Origin: Warburgia ugandensis | Lineage: Eukaryota; Streptophyta; Magnoliopsida; Canellales; Canellaceae | DNA: 64,000 nucleotides | Direction of reading: 5' to 3' | NCBI GenBank assembly: GCA_035236585.1 | Contig: CP141127.1 | Coordinates: 68,801,495 to 68,865,494 of the forward strand | Notes under the pieces: generated by a model | Database searches by the model: none | What the model was told of the DNA's origin: nothing | The model's input: only the letters and a program-made list of their open reading frames with translations | Made by a program: the position numbers and the translations under genes | Part shown: piece by piece, positions 33,881-48,190 of the stretch | Layout of the letters: the number at the start of each line of letters is the position of its first letter | Position numbering within the stretch: the stretch's first letter is position 1

Positions 33881-35220
33881 TGTCTATAACTAAATCCTTT
33901 TTGGATTAATATTTAATGCACACTTTCTAGTTACCTTGGTATGGAGACATAGTAAATTATCTTGTTATAGGAAAAATGCCCAATCATTGGACCAAACAAG
34001 ATAAGAAGAGATTTTTGACCAAGATTAAATACTTTACCTAGGATGATCTATACTTATTCATGTATTGTCCCAATCAAGTAATAAGGAGATGCGTACTAGA
34101 TAGTGAGCAAAGTAAGATCATCTCATTCTATCATGATCATGCATGTGGGGGCCATTTTAGCTCTAGAATGACAGCTGGAAAAATTTTACAGCATTGTTTT
34201 TATTGGCTCACCATTTTTAAAGATTCACATGCTTACTACTCAGTGTTTGTGACGTGCCAAAGGTTAGGAAGTCTAGGGAGGAGACACATGATGCCCTTAA
34301 ACCCAATCCTTGTTGTAGAGCCATTCAATGTTTGAGGCATAGATTTCATGGGACCCTTTCCCAATTCCTTTGGGAATTTATACATCCTAATGGGATTGGA
34401 CTACATGTCCAAGTTGGTAGAGTCTGTACCCTGTAACGACCACAAGGTAATGGTAAAATTTTTAAAGGAAAATATTTTGCAAGGTTTGGTACTCTGTGAA
34501 CCATAATTAGTGATGGGAGAAAATACTTTTGTAATAAAGTCTTTTAAATTTTAATGAAAAAGTATAGTGTCAACCATAGGATAGCTCACCCATACCGCCC
34601 TCGGCCAATGGACAAGTAAATGTATCCAATGAGAAAATTAAGCATATTCTAGACAAGATGTCAATCCAAGTAGGAAAGATTGGTTTGTGAGAATCAACAA
34701 CATTTTATGGGCCTATCACACTGCCTATAAATCCCCACTGGGCATGTCACCCTACCACCTGATCTACTAAAAGGCCTGCCACTTACTAGTAGAGCTAGAA
34801 CACAAGGCATATTAGATTATCAAAAAGCTCAATCTTGAATTAGATGCTGTTGGTACCCATCAAAAACTCTGACTCAATGAGTTGGATGAATTAAGAAACA
34901 ATGCAGATGATTCTGCATGACTATACAAATACCGAATGAAGGTTAACCACAATTTCCAAATCTTAAGAAAATCCTTCCCACCTAAACAAAAGGTCTTGTT
35001 GTATAATTCAAGATTGCATCTCATTCCAAGAAAACTTACATCTCGATGGACTAGACCTTACATAGTACATATAGTATATCCTCATGGGGCCATTGAGATA
35101 GAGAAGGACAGTGAGCTCCTAAAAGTAAATGGTCAAAGATTAAAACCTTTCTTAGAACTACTTAACCTTGAGATTGAAGAATCATTGTTAGAGGAACGAC
35201 ATTATCATGACCCACCTTAG
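33881..35220 (+). pseudogene. Integrase of G2 (broken)
   Basis: Zinc-binding HHCC region at 34,060-34,335 (HDHACGGHF, then CQRLG). Core start near 34,330-34,430 with [17 protein letters not shown], where the first catalytic Asp is kept. It is then frameshifted through 34,440-34,930. The C-terminal domain at 34,936-35,220 has KVLLYNSRLHLIPRKL and SRWTRPYIV, then LLKVNGQRLKPFLEL, ending with a stop at 35,218-35,220. That stop probably marks the original end of pol. Confidence 0.9.
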
Positions 35221-36882
35221 ACTACTCTAAGGAACCTTGCATATCATTGTCCTTGCACTCGTCATTACATCTAGCTGAAGACATTAAGCTTAGCATTCCC
35301 TGGGAAGCAACCAGATGGTTTTCCAATCTTAGTCTTCTACATCTTTCCATTTTCATATAGGGTCCTATGCTTTCAAACATTGAGAACAATGTTTCATTTA
35401 GGTTAGGAGGTGTAGATGTACACAGAGGTTTAATGGAAGTGCATATGGCTAGTTTTGCATATTAATCCTGTTTTGAAGCATTTTATGAAGGTTAAATCTT
35501 AGAAAATACTTACACACAACACGTAATCAAGACCAATAGAGAGATATGACTTAGAGAACTTGAAGAAAATTAGTAGAGGCCTATAACCCAATAAGTTTTA
35601 GAGACTATCTTCTTTTAGAGAGTTATAAGTAATTCCACAATTTCTTTAATGTATAGAATTTAGTGTGATCCTATTATCCTTGTTTTGGTTAACTATCAAG
35701 AATTAAGAAGAGTAATAGCTTTCTTTCCAAAAAATTTATTGAATCTGATAAGCTTTATGAAACCTATGGAATGATATAGGCCATCCTTGTTTAACCCAGA
35801 GATATAGAACCTAACTAATATAGTATACTACTAGTTAGCTCCTTGAGCCTATTATTAAGCTTTTTCTTTCTTAACCCCACTTACCTTAATCCAAAGAAAT
35901 CATTACATAAATATCCATTACCCATTTTCAAAATGAGTAGAGTTAGTAGAAAAAGTTCAAAAAGGACAAAAAGCAGTGGCAAACACTAGAAGTCTTTCTC
36001 TAAAAGAAGTCAAATGAAAAAAGAAAAGCCAAAAGCAATAAATATAAAAAAAAGAGGAGAAAATTTGAAAGAAAAATATACATGACTACAAAAGATATTC
36101 ACTTCAATCAAAGAAAATTTTCAACAATCAAAAGATGACCTCTACTCAATTTTGAACCTTTGAAATTCTTATATCCTTCTTTTCTAAACTTGTTCTAAGC
36201 CTAAATTTGTCCTGTTTAAAGACTTATTGATCTTAGGTAGAAGATAGCATTAAAGAGGATATAAAAGAAGGAATGAAGACAAGATACCCCTACTATTCTT
36301 GATGATAACATCCACTCTTAAGGATTGCTTTCCTTTATTTTTCTCACATTTAAAATTTTATTTAGACCATTAACTTTGTTGGATCCAATCACATAATGAG
36401 AGAAATATGTTTAACCCCTTATCCAACAGCTTCACTTTTGAGAATATACCCATGATGATTTAAAGTCAAGACATATTTCTAATGAAATTTAAGCATATCT
36501 AATTAGAAGTCATGAATTTTGTAGCTATACACACACATGCACTCCCAGAAATAATTAGAATAAAATATCTTTAGTGTGTATATAATTTGTAGAATTGTCA
36601 TTCATCTCTATTAAGTTGTGAAAAAACTAGTAGAGTGCTAATGAATGAGGATTCTCTAAGATAAAATGCAGAACTCAACCTCATGGAATTTTGTAGATAT
36701 ATTTACTACAAACTTTCACGAAGCCTAAATCATTCACTAGGGGTAACCTAGCGGTTCAAGGGCTTGTTGCATTTGCTAAATGCAATCATGAGTACCTATG
36801 AAAGTGGCACTTTGTATCCATTTTTGTAAAATGATTTTTTGCATATTTTTCTTAAGACTAGAAAAATGCTAGCTGAGGGCTG
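35221..36882 (+). other. Post-pol region of G2, noncoding
   Basis: The 1.66 kb between the pol stop and the 3' LTR has no ORF above about 60 codons. Many Athila elements carry an extra env-like frame here, but no such frame can be seen. GCTGAGGGC just before 36,883 is a weak candidate for the polypurine tract. Confidence 0.65.
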
Positions 36883-38103
36883 TGATAAGTATTTACACAA
36901 AAACTACCCAATTAGTTACCCATGTGTTATAACTTATAGAGGTAAATTAGGGTTTTTGACTAAAATTTGTAACACATGCATTTTTTCCTAATAACTCAAG
37001 AATATGACATTTGTAGATCTGTAGGCAAATATGAGGTAGGTATGTGACTAATCATATTTTTCAAGGATTTAATTAGAGTTTAAAAAAGCTTTTTGTAGGA
37101 AGCGAGATGATGTTTTGATGGCCAAGATTGATCGATATTAAAATGGAAGTTCAAGATTGATTGATAGAGTCAAGACCTAAAAATCATCAATCCAAAGTAA
37201 GATTAAAGGTCAAGATCATCTTTTAGACCATCAGTGGATGCAATTAAAGTAGTCAAAGGTGAAAAAAGTGGGCCTATGCACAAGCCATGTAAAGTCCACC
37301 ACCTTTGCATGGGTTCTACTCAAGCCACTTAGCCATATTCAAGCCATGAACAAGGTGATAAGCTAAGGGGCCTAGCTAGCAATCAAATCCAAGGATTTGA
37401 GCCATCAAGTCATGAAAGCCATCTAAGCCAACTATAAAGTCAAGCAAAGTGAGATCTCAAAGTTAGCCATCAATCCACGTAAGCCAAGCTACATGAAACA
37501 CCATGATTGGTGGAGAATCCAAAGAATTATGCTTAGGATTTATGGGACTATTTTCAAGATAATTGAGGGAAAATCCACTAGAGTAAGGTAGCAAATAGAC
37601 CAATAGGAAGATACCTCTCTAATTTTAGTGTTTTTCCAAGTTTTTTCCACTTTTTCTCACTTTTCACCTTACCACTAAAGGGCATTTCACTTTCCATTCA
37701 AGAGTTCTATATTTCTAAGACTTTCCCACCTTTCTAAACTTTCATTCCAACCATCCAACCAATCCCCACTTCCTAAGTAACTACCTAGCCAATCACTTTT
37801 CCCGACCTCACCTCTCTTTCTTATCTTTTCCTATTCCTCTTTTTCCTCCCATCTTCATCACTCTATATTACATAATCCTTATCTTCTTAGCCTTCTAATT
37901 TCAAGGGAATTCAATGATTTTGCAAGGGTAGTTGTCCCCTACTAAAAAGATGGTCTCTCCCACCTTAATGCCTTCCCATTTTCCCTACTTGTTCCTCTTT
38001 AAAACCCTAGCTAGCCACTTCATCCTAGCCATCCAATATCCTTTCTATTTCATCCCCACCCTACCTTTACCTTAGGACACCCTAGAAAAATTAGGAAAAA
38101 AAG

Positions 38104-38110
38104 TATAAAA
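38104..38110 (+). promoter_or_regulatory. TATA box of the G2 3' LTR
   Basis: AAGTATAAAAGACCC, about 1.2 kb into the LTR, with a matching TATATAATA in the 5' LTR at 20,442. Likely LTR promoter core. Confidence 0.5.
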
Positions 38111-39406
38111 GACCCAAACTAAGGATTTAAGGAGATCATACTTTGAAGAAAAAGAACGTCTCCTCCACTTGGGAGAGGGTGTCCTTTTCTTCTCCTCTCT
38201 CCTCTCCTATTGACTCTCAAATGCACTTTGCCTTGGGTGGCTGCTCTTTCTTTATACTTAGATGCACTCTTTTCAAATCAAGGTAGGCCTCTTTTCCCTT
38301 ATTATTTTGTTCAATGTTCCATCTTGCTTAAGCTTTTGATTCCTTGTTCTTAGCTTGCTTCTTTAGTATTCCTTAGGACTCATCTTAGCTTTCTCTTTGA
38401 TCTTTCTTTAATCATCATGTTTAATGTATTAAGGAGGCATTAGAGTATTAGTGTTTGACTTTCACATGATTAAGAATGGTGCATACTCACCTAGAGTGGA
38501 ACACACCATCCTTATAAGTTTTAACATATTGAATCCTCTTTACTTCTTAATGGTGTGCTTAGTTGAGAACCTTTCCATTCCTTACTCTTCTTACTTAGAT
38601 CCAAGCTTATTTTTCCCCTGAAATAATAGCCAAGGGAAAGTCACCTTGAATCTATTCTTTTTCCTTGGCTTTCATTGCCTTTAGATCTCCTTTGATTCCA
38701 TCTTGCTTTCCTTAGTGTTCCTCAAGCTTTGCCTTTAATTTCTAGTGGATTTTCCATTGATTTCAATGTATCCTTATTCATGATTGATGTTGGAATATTG
38801 AAGAAGGTTTAGTTTGTAGTTTTGTGTTAATTAAGATCAAGTAGCATCATTGTAATAGGACCCAATTTTCAGATTTGGAATACATGTATTGTGGAGCATT
38901 ATGTTGATGGATTTTAATGTGATTCAATGAATTTAATTGGAGTTTTTAGTTTGTACTAGTTTTTAACAATTAATGATGTAACAACCCCAAATTTTGTGAA
39001 TACTATTCTGGGCGTTATTATGTGAAATTGGAATTTTGGAATATAATTGGAATTTTTTACCCAGAGAAAGCAAATTTTTATATAGAAATGGAATTTGGAG
39101 TGGAAACATGAATATTTTAAATATACTCAAAAATCAAGTCCAACAACATAAAGAACACTAAAATTGGAGTTTGGATGAATTTCACCCCAAAATTTTACTA
39201 TTCCATGCTTAGGTTATGAGTTTTCAAGAAGTAAATCATTTAATAGGATTATAATTTGAACTAAAACTAAAACCATTATATAGTACTTAGAAAATGGAAT
39301 CCAATGAGCCAAAAATGCTAAAAACAGAGTCTGAATGAGGAAGTTATGGGACTTTGAAGTCAGGGCTATTTTGGTAATTAAAAGTTTTAAAAAAAAGAAA
39401 CATCAA

Positions 39407-39432
39407 GGGGCCATTTTGATAATGGCACCCCC
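39407..39432 (+). other. 5'-side hairpin of LTR A
   Basis: GGGGCCATTTTGATAATGG, then CACCCC: inner stem CCATT/AATGG and outer GGGG/CCCC with a 2-nt bulge. It covaries with family B. A separate perfect 9-bp hairpin TCTGTTCTC-AAA-GAGAACAGA follows at 39,444-39,464. Confidence 0.7.
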
Positions 39433-39490
39433 TTATCGCATGATCTGTTCTCAAAGAGAACAGACCTGACAACCCTAACCCTAGTGAACC

Positions 39491-39638
<148 letters not shown>

Positions 39639-41618
39639 CCCGATCAGCCGATGTCGATGTTGCGCCTAACGCAGTGGCTGGAGCTAGCTCCTTGGTGACA
39701 AGGAAAACCCATCTTCCCTTCTCCCCGACCACTCCATCCCTTTGACAGCCACAAGGAAATTGAAAAACCCCCTTCTCCAGCATCTTTTTGGCCACCCACG
39801 GAAAACCCTACTCAGATCTGATATTGGCAAGCTCCCTTTCACCCAAATCTTCCACCAGCACACTGCCTCTCCAGTCACGTACCCTTACGAGAAACCCTTT
39901 TTTCTCTTCTTCTCTGATCTGGCCAAAACCCTCTTTTAGTCGGATTCTTTTGCCAGTGACTAAAATAACCACCCGCCACTGCCCATCCACACACAAACCC
40001 TCTCCCTTTCCTCTCTTCTTCTCTCCCTCACGTCTTCCTCCTCTGGTCGGCGTTGCACATGGTGTGCCAACTGCCTCCTCTCTCCTATCTCCCTTGCTTT
40101 ACCATTGATGCCAACAAGCCTCACACCAACAAACCCACCTCACTTTTTCATCTTCGTTCCCAATGCCATTTCCTTCACCAGTGACAAAACCTCTGCGATG
40201 ATGAATAGTCCTAGGAAACGATGGGTGCAAAGGTGAAAATTACTCAGATCAGTGATCCGAGCCACTCATCGCATTCCTCTTGACTTCATGGACAAAACTC
40301 CTCAAGTAATTAGATGATTGGGGTTGATTCGATGCAAATCTTAGCATAACAATACTGTACAACCATGATTGGGCAGATCCATGGCTATCCAACAATGATC
40401 TAATGTTCTTAATGATCCGTTAAGCATAGATTCATGTTATCGTAGGTTAGATCATTATCTATCTTCTCCAGGTTGTTCTATATTTCAATTTGAGTGTAAT
40501 ATGTATTCCAAATTATAAATTCCATAGAAATTTCATGGAAAGTTAAACATGATTAGGATTCTAGTACGATCATACGATCGATTAAAAGACTAGTCATGGA
40601 CTAGACTGTCAATTTAAAAGACTAATTAATAGTGTTATATGTATATATCTCATATCAGCGACGTATCAAGGTTTAGAAGCTCAGATCAGTGATCTAAATC
40701 GTAGAGCAATGCTCATCTCAATCACTGGTAGACATTGGTAAATCAAAATGGTTGATATAAGGTAAAAATGAGGATTTTACTAGCTTGAACGGATGGCGAT
40801 CAATGCTGGTGGAATTGAAGAACAAGTCACACGAGGTAGGTGGAAATTTAAGAAGCATGACCAAATAATAAGATTCATGTTATAAACATGATCTTATTCC
40901 TTACTATGAAAGTTACAGCATGAAAATAGTATAATTATCATTAAATGTTCTTTGTATGGTGAATGATAGAAATTAGTTATTTAAAATGATGTCATGCTTA
41001 TAATTCATGCTTAATGTGCACCTACTATCTGACAAACATGATTAAGACATGTACATCTTATATGATTGTGAAATTACGTTTATGATATATGGGTACTGTG
41101 TTAGTATTTGCAATGTATGAGTCTGGGTTTGTAGGGTACATTTTTGGTGGATTGTCACCTAATAAGTGAGGATGTTATTCTTGTTATGAAATATGTGAAC
41201 AGGCAATTTGCTTGCTATTATGATTATTTTAGATCCGAGCATGGAGGCTTTAGATTTTAATTTTAGACAAGCGTAGGCCTAGGGATGCTAGGCTAGGAGA
41301 GTTATGAGGATTTGGCCACCCGCTCTTCAAAATTTATTATGTTATGAATACCAAGCACTATGTGTAGCTAAAAGTCGGGTGGGGCAATTATGGGAAGATC
41401 GCCACTATGATAGCCATGGTCCTCCCATATAGACATGGATATTGTGATTTCCACTAAGGATGGTATAGGTGGATTATTGAGTAGTTATCTGGGCGTGGTG
41501 TACCAATTCTGACAGCATGGATAGTAGTCCTTATATTTGATGCACTATGGTACTTATATGACGGCATTATGAGATGCCTTATATTTTATGGCATGATGAT
41601 ATGCCTTATATTGTTTTT

Positions 41619-41728
41619 CCAGTGATGGCTGGAAGATTGTGGACCCCATATAGTGAGGGGCATGAGGATTATACTGATATACCAGCAAAGGCTGGATGAT
41701 TATGAACCCCACATGATGAGGGGTATGA
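41619..41728 (+). repeat. Imperfect ~63-bp tandem repeat in LTR A
   Basis: Two units (41,619-41,681 and 41,682-41,728) share CCAGYRAWGGCTGGAWGATT, a tract of ACCCCAYATRRTGAGGGG type, and a following TGA-rich stretch. The repeat is noncoding. Confidence 0.6.
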
Positions 41729-42189
41729 TTCTGAAGCCCAGTATAGTCTGGGAATGTAAATTAGATGACATTGATTATATTCATAATTTTGTATGTCTTT
41801 TAACAATTTTCATATATGTGTATTATTACTATATGAATATGATTGAGGGTGTAGTTTCATGTAAGTTTTCATAATAGTATATGCATGGGTAGAACTGTTA
41901 TGCAGAGTGTGGTTTAAGGAATTGGATTATCTTATTTAAATGATAAAGGATAATTGTAAATACTTGATTTATTAATGGATTATTGATATTTATGAAACAT
42001 GCTACTATTTGATTATCAATTGATTATTAGATTATAAAACATGTTAATACTTTGTTTAATAATGAAGTAATGAATTATGAAATGTATTTTAAATTCAAGT
42101 CAATATAAATGTTATGAGAATGAATATTTTAAAAAATAAAAATTAATTAATTCATAATTAAATTTAGCATGCTTCTTAAACTCCCCTAC

Positions 42190-42240
42190 CAAGTATAACT
42201 TGCTGAGATATTGTAAATGTTTTATGTTTACAATATCTCA
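42190..42240 (+). other. Double stem-loop of LTR A
   Basis: SL1 is CAAGT-ATA-ACTTG (42,190-42,202). SL2 is a perfect 14-bp stem TGAGATATTGTAAA / TTTACAATATCTCA (42,204-42,240). SL1 differs from the copy at 1,399 by a C-to-T and the matching G-to-A change, so pairing is kept. The distance to the LTR end is 388 bp. Confidence 0.88.
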
Positions 42241-43291
42241 GATACAGATAGACAGGAGAAAATATACATAAGAAGAGGAATCCAGCAACCATACTTCTGT
42301 GCTCAAGTATACATTTTATTAAAGCTTTTGTGCTGTGTAGTTAGTTATTTGAATTGTGATATTGGACATTTAATATAATGTTATAAGGGCTATATAAGTG
42401 AACCATCCGATGGGTCCTGTTTTAAGAAATGAATTTCTATCTTCTAGAAAATTATATATAATATATATGTGTATGTATGTATAGTGTGAGCATAAAGGTG
42501 ACATCCGGGTTTTTGGGAAAATGAAATTCAAAGAAAAGTCTTCCATTGTTTTGTATTTTAAAATTTAGAGGTGCGCCATCTTTTAAAATAAGCGCAAAAA
42601 AATTTCATGAAAAACCCAGGGTGTCACAAATGATCCTCGTTCTTGAATGTTTGCTTGCATGAGAAGTGTTTGATTCCATCTTTTCCATGTATCATTGATT
42701 GAAAACATTTAATTAACATGCTGCTAGAATTTGTTGGAATAGATTTTTATGTTTAATTTTCAGTACTCTATACTTATGTTTTCTTGAATTTTTAAGACCC
42801 AATTAGAATGTTAGATTACTTAGTCAATGCTTCAGTTAGATTGCATGTGCTAGGTTTTTAGTTCCATTATTTAGAAGTTGCATCTTAGTTTAGTTCTAAT
42901 TCTTAGTTTAGAAAAGTAATTGATTTGTTTCATTGAAATAGTTGTTATGGTTCATGTTTAGAAGGTTGATCTAGAAAAGTAATAAATTCATTTTAGAAAG
43001 TTTACAATTTAGGAAAGTTCCTAATTTAGGAAAGTTTTATTTTTAGAAAGTGTGTGTTTTTAGGAAAGTTGTTGAGTTTAGTATGTTTTAAGTTATAGCA
43101 TAATTCCATCTTTCGTGTATTAATTTTTCATTTTTAGTTTAGGAAAAAGATCTCTTTAATTTGGCTAGTTAGATAATTTATGTAAGGACCACTAATATCA
43201 CATCAGTTTGATTCCTCATGGGGTTGACCTCCTCACATGGATTACAACATTTGATTCATGTGCTTGCTAGTTTTGACTTAAATTCACAACA

Positions 43292-43829
43292 TGGTTCCAT
43301 GCGGCACTCATCCTCGGTTTAATGCTTAACTTTGGTGACTCATTCCTTGGTGGCTCAAATGGCTTCAAGGCTTCAGAAGCTTATATATCTTATCACCCTT
43401 TTTCATGGCTTTAATGGTTAATTGGCTTGAATGGCTCCCATGCAAAGGTGGTTGAAATGCATGTATTTTTGCATGGATCATTTTTATCACCTTTTCTTTC
43501 TTCCAATTTCTTTTGGGGGTTCTACCTTCACAAGCCCGATGAGCTAACCACATAACTTGATCCACAAAAAATATGCAAAGGGCAATATTGGCTGTTGGAT
43601 CATCTTTTCACTTCCTAAAAAAAAAGAGTAAAAACTAATTAAATCCTAAAAAATTATGATGATTCACATAATTACTCTGGATTAGCTTCTTAACCTATAA
43701 AATATCAAACTTTTGGTTCAATAGGTCATGTGTTACAAAATTTAGACAAAAAACCCTAATTTAACACTATAAGTTATAGCATATGGGCTACTAATTGGGC
43801 ATCTTTTATTCAAAATAGAGCACTTATCA
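43292..43829 (-). mobile_element. LTR fragment H (minus strand), LTR start at 43,829
   Basis: It ends on the plus strand with CACTTATCA, the complement of the TGATAAGTG LTR start, and aligns with the start of LTR F (61,800-62,345). It directly follows the 3' end of G2. It may be the 5' portion of the G1 LTR whose 3' portion lies at 18,831-19,530. Confidence 0.7.
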
Positions 43830-45405
<1,576 letters not shown>

Positions 45406-46592
45406 ATCAGTCTGAGATCGATGACCTTGCATGTAATAAAATGAAAAGGTATCTAAATGATGCAACCTAACTCTAAATATGACTCCTAACTTATGTGATT
45501 CACAATCAATCAATCCCTAATGTTAGCAAGCCATTTTGATAATGTTTGTTATTTTGTGGGATGGCAGCTTTTAGACCTAAATCTAGACAGCTCATCCTTT
45601 TATCTAGGCTCGACTACTACTTACCAGTTAAATTCTGCACTAAAGTAGTTAATACTATTCTCATGGAAGGAGGAGTTTAGACTTCAACAACCATCAATGA
45701 AAGGAGTGGGAAAATTACTTAGATTTTGGATACCCACTATAATCACAATGCTCAGAAGCCACTGGCATGATAATGGATCTCCTCTTTCAAAAAGAGTCCT
45801 ATAATCTCAAAACCTTAGGTCTCTTGCTACTTGATTTGAGATTAAGATTAAAGGCTGAGATTGCAAGCATACAAAGATCAAATTTAATTACCTAGGTGGG
45901 CCAAGGATCTATCGATGAAATCCAGTCCTTATCTTATGAGGGTTCTAGTGGAGCCCTTATTCTCAATGTGTTCGATTCACCATAAAGTAGGAAACATGCA
46001 ATGCAAGTATAAAGAAAATAAACTAATGCCTCATACAAGCTATCTAACCAAGGGTTAGACAGGTGCACAACTAATGCTACAACTCTAAGTAAGATGCAAT
46101 AACTATAATGAATGACTTTAATCTATATGTATTACACTACCAACCAATATGCAAATTACACTAAATGCAATTATAATAAGAAAAGTAAAGTAAAGCAAGG
46201 GAAGCTTACAATTGGGTTTCTAATGAAAATCAAGTGTGGGCCACCATACCCCACTCTTGCCTTGTATTAATACAACCCATTTAAAATTGAAGAAATTGTA
46301 AGTTACAAGGGGACCTCCCTACAAGGACACTCAAAAGGAGAAATCCTACTCTAGGAAAGTAATAAAATTTGATAAAGCTTTGGCTCATAGGATTTCCATC
46401 ACTCTTTTGCCAAATTTCCCTCACACACAAAAGTAAGATATGTCAATTGTTGAGGAATTAGCACAATATTCAAGATTGATGTAAAAATCCTAATCTAATG
46501 AAACCTAAAACTACAATTAAAGATAAACAATCTAAATAAAGATCTAACCACAAATCCATTGTGATTACCTAGCAACGGTGCCATAAACTTGG
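45406..46592 (-). other. Leader of element F with tRNA-Asp-like PBS
   Basis: Noncoding and similar to the G1 leader (17,661-18,830). On the minus strand the sequence beside the LTR end contains TGGCACCGTTGCTAGG (46,568-46,583), close to the tRNA-Asp 3'-end complement that primes Athila-type elements. No gag follows: at 45,405 the sequence changes to LTR fragment G, so nearly the whole coding region of F is deleted. Confidence 0.75.
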
Positions 46593-46970
46593 TGTAGATA
46601 TAAAATTACTCACAAGCTCATAAATCAAAGAAGTAATAGCACGTGAAAGAGTTCAATCACACAAGGAATATAATAGAATTTTCAATAGATTGGACCTTAT
46701 TTAAGTTGCTTATCTTAGCCAAAGAGATATGGATTTTATTAAACTAGGAAAGTAAGCAACATGAAATTGGAAACATGCATTGAATTAGAACTACAACTAA
46801 AGAAAACTTTCTAAAATAAAGATATTCAATTAAATTAGAAATTTTCCTAACTAACATTTGTTGAATAAAAGAAACTAATACAAAACTAGAAAAATTAATC
46901 TAGGAAACTTAAACTAAGGAAACTTGCTAAAAATGAAACTTTCCTAATTTAACACTTTCCTAATTCTAAG
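46593..46970 (-). mobile_element. LTR F, 3' part (minus strand)
   Basis: It ends (minus strand) in ...TATCTACA at 46,593 next to the PBS. It matches 18,831-19,225. It is interrupted at 46,970 (TSD CTAAG, 46,966-46,970) by element C and resumes at 60,223. Confidence 0.85.
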
Positions 46971-47571
46971 TGTGATGACCCGAGTTTTCAAATGAAATTT
47001 TAAATACAAACTAATTTCTAATGCAGGATTGATCCAATTTGAAATAATTTTTGTAAAATAATGCAATGTAGTGAAAAATCTTTTCTTTCAAATTGACTTT
47101 GAAAAACCCCGAGTGTCATTTTTCTTTTATCAAAAACAAGGATTTTTGGTGAAATGAGTGCTCATTTCTACCAAAAATTCGACAGAGTTTTCTTTGTTTT
47201 TCAGACATATGACATTTAACGCATGTCATTGCAAAGTACCTGATAAACATTGTTGACAATTTTAAAATATAAATGGAGACTCTGTCTCCTTCTCATACAT
47301 CTAACAAAACAAAAATGGTTTACCTCAACACAACACACCCAGAACCTTCACAACACAACCTAGTCACATAAGTCTCCCAAATTCCCATAACATACAATGC
47401 AGACTCTTTCTCATTTCTAATATGACAACTTCAATTCAAAGATCAATTCTTACATGTCCCCTTCCTATGCTTCTGTTGGTGTGCTCCTGTCAGTAAGCAA
47501 CTCCTATTATTTAGGTGTCCTTTGTTCTAAGATACTGTTAACTTGCCAAACCTGCTACTATTCTCTATATA

Positions 47572-47617
47572 TGAGGCATTGCAAACCAAAGCAATGCCTT
47601 AGCAAGCAATCGCTTGC
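47572..47617 (-). other. Double stem-loop of the C 3' LTR
   Basis: SL2 arms are TGAGGCATTGC and GCAATGCCTTA (47,572-47,601, one mismatch). SL1 is GCAAGC-AATC-GCTTGC (47,602-47,617). The distance to the LTR 3' end is 601 bp. Confidence 0.8.
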
Positions 47618-48009
47618 GAAGGTGGAATAAGACGCAATGTTTTATATAAAAAAAATCATGATAATTTTATATAAATCAATCTAGCCATGCTTAATCATGT
47701 AAACAACAATTCAATTATCATTTAACTTGAAATCATGAATCCATGCCCAAATGGAAGAAATACCAATGCATTAGTACAAAACACATTCTTTGAAATGCAA
47801 AGTATGCGATCACATATCAAACTTACAACTCATTTACATTTTCCTGATACCAGTCTTCGCTCTTACGAGCCATTTCACATATCAAATACCAATGCATTGT
47901 TGTGAATATTGAGTACACTGCAAACAATATTATCCTCTTTGGCGCAGTGAGTCGGCATAATGGGTTAAACCCAAAGACACACCTCAAGACTTTGCTCCAG
48001 AGAGACCAG

Positions 48010-48190
48010 TAGCTCGTCCAACCCAAACGCCCACCCACATCATAATGACTCTGTGGCCCACCCACATCGTAACAACCTCTTAGAATGCGTCAAACTCCCC
48101 AAACAATGGGGCTAAATCTCAAGGACCGGTAGCTCATCTAGTCAGGAACTGGTAGCTCGTCCAGCCAAGAACCGATAGCTCGTCCAGCCC
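48010..48190. repeat. TAGCTCGTCCAGCC repeats in the C 3' LTR
   Basis: Copies begin at 48,010, 48,130, 48,153 and 48,176, the last three 23 bp apart. The sister LTR has only two copies (55,160 and 55,280), so copies were gained or lost after insertion. Confidence 0.8.
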
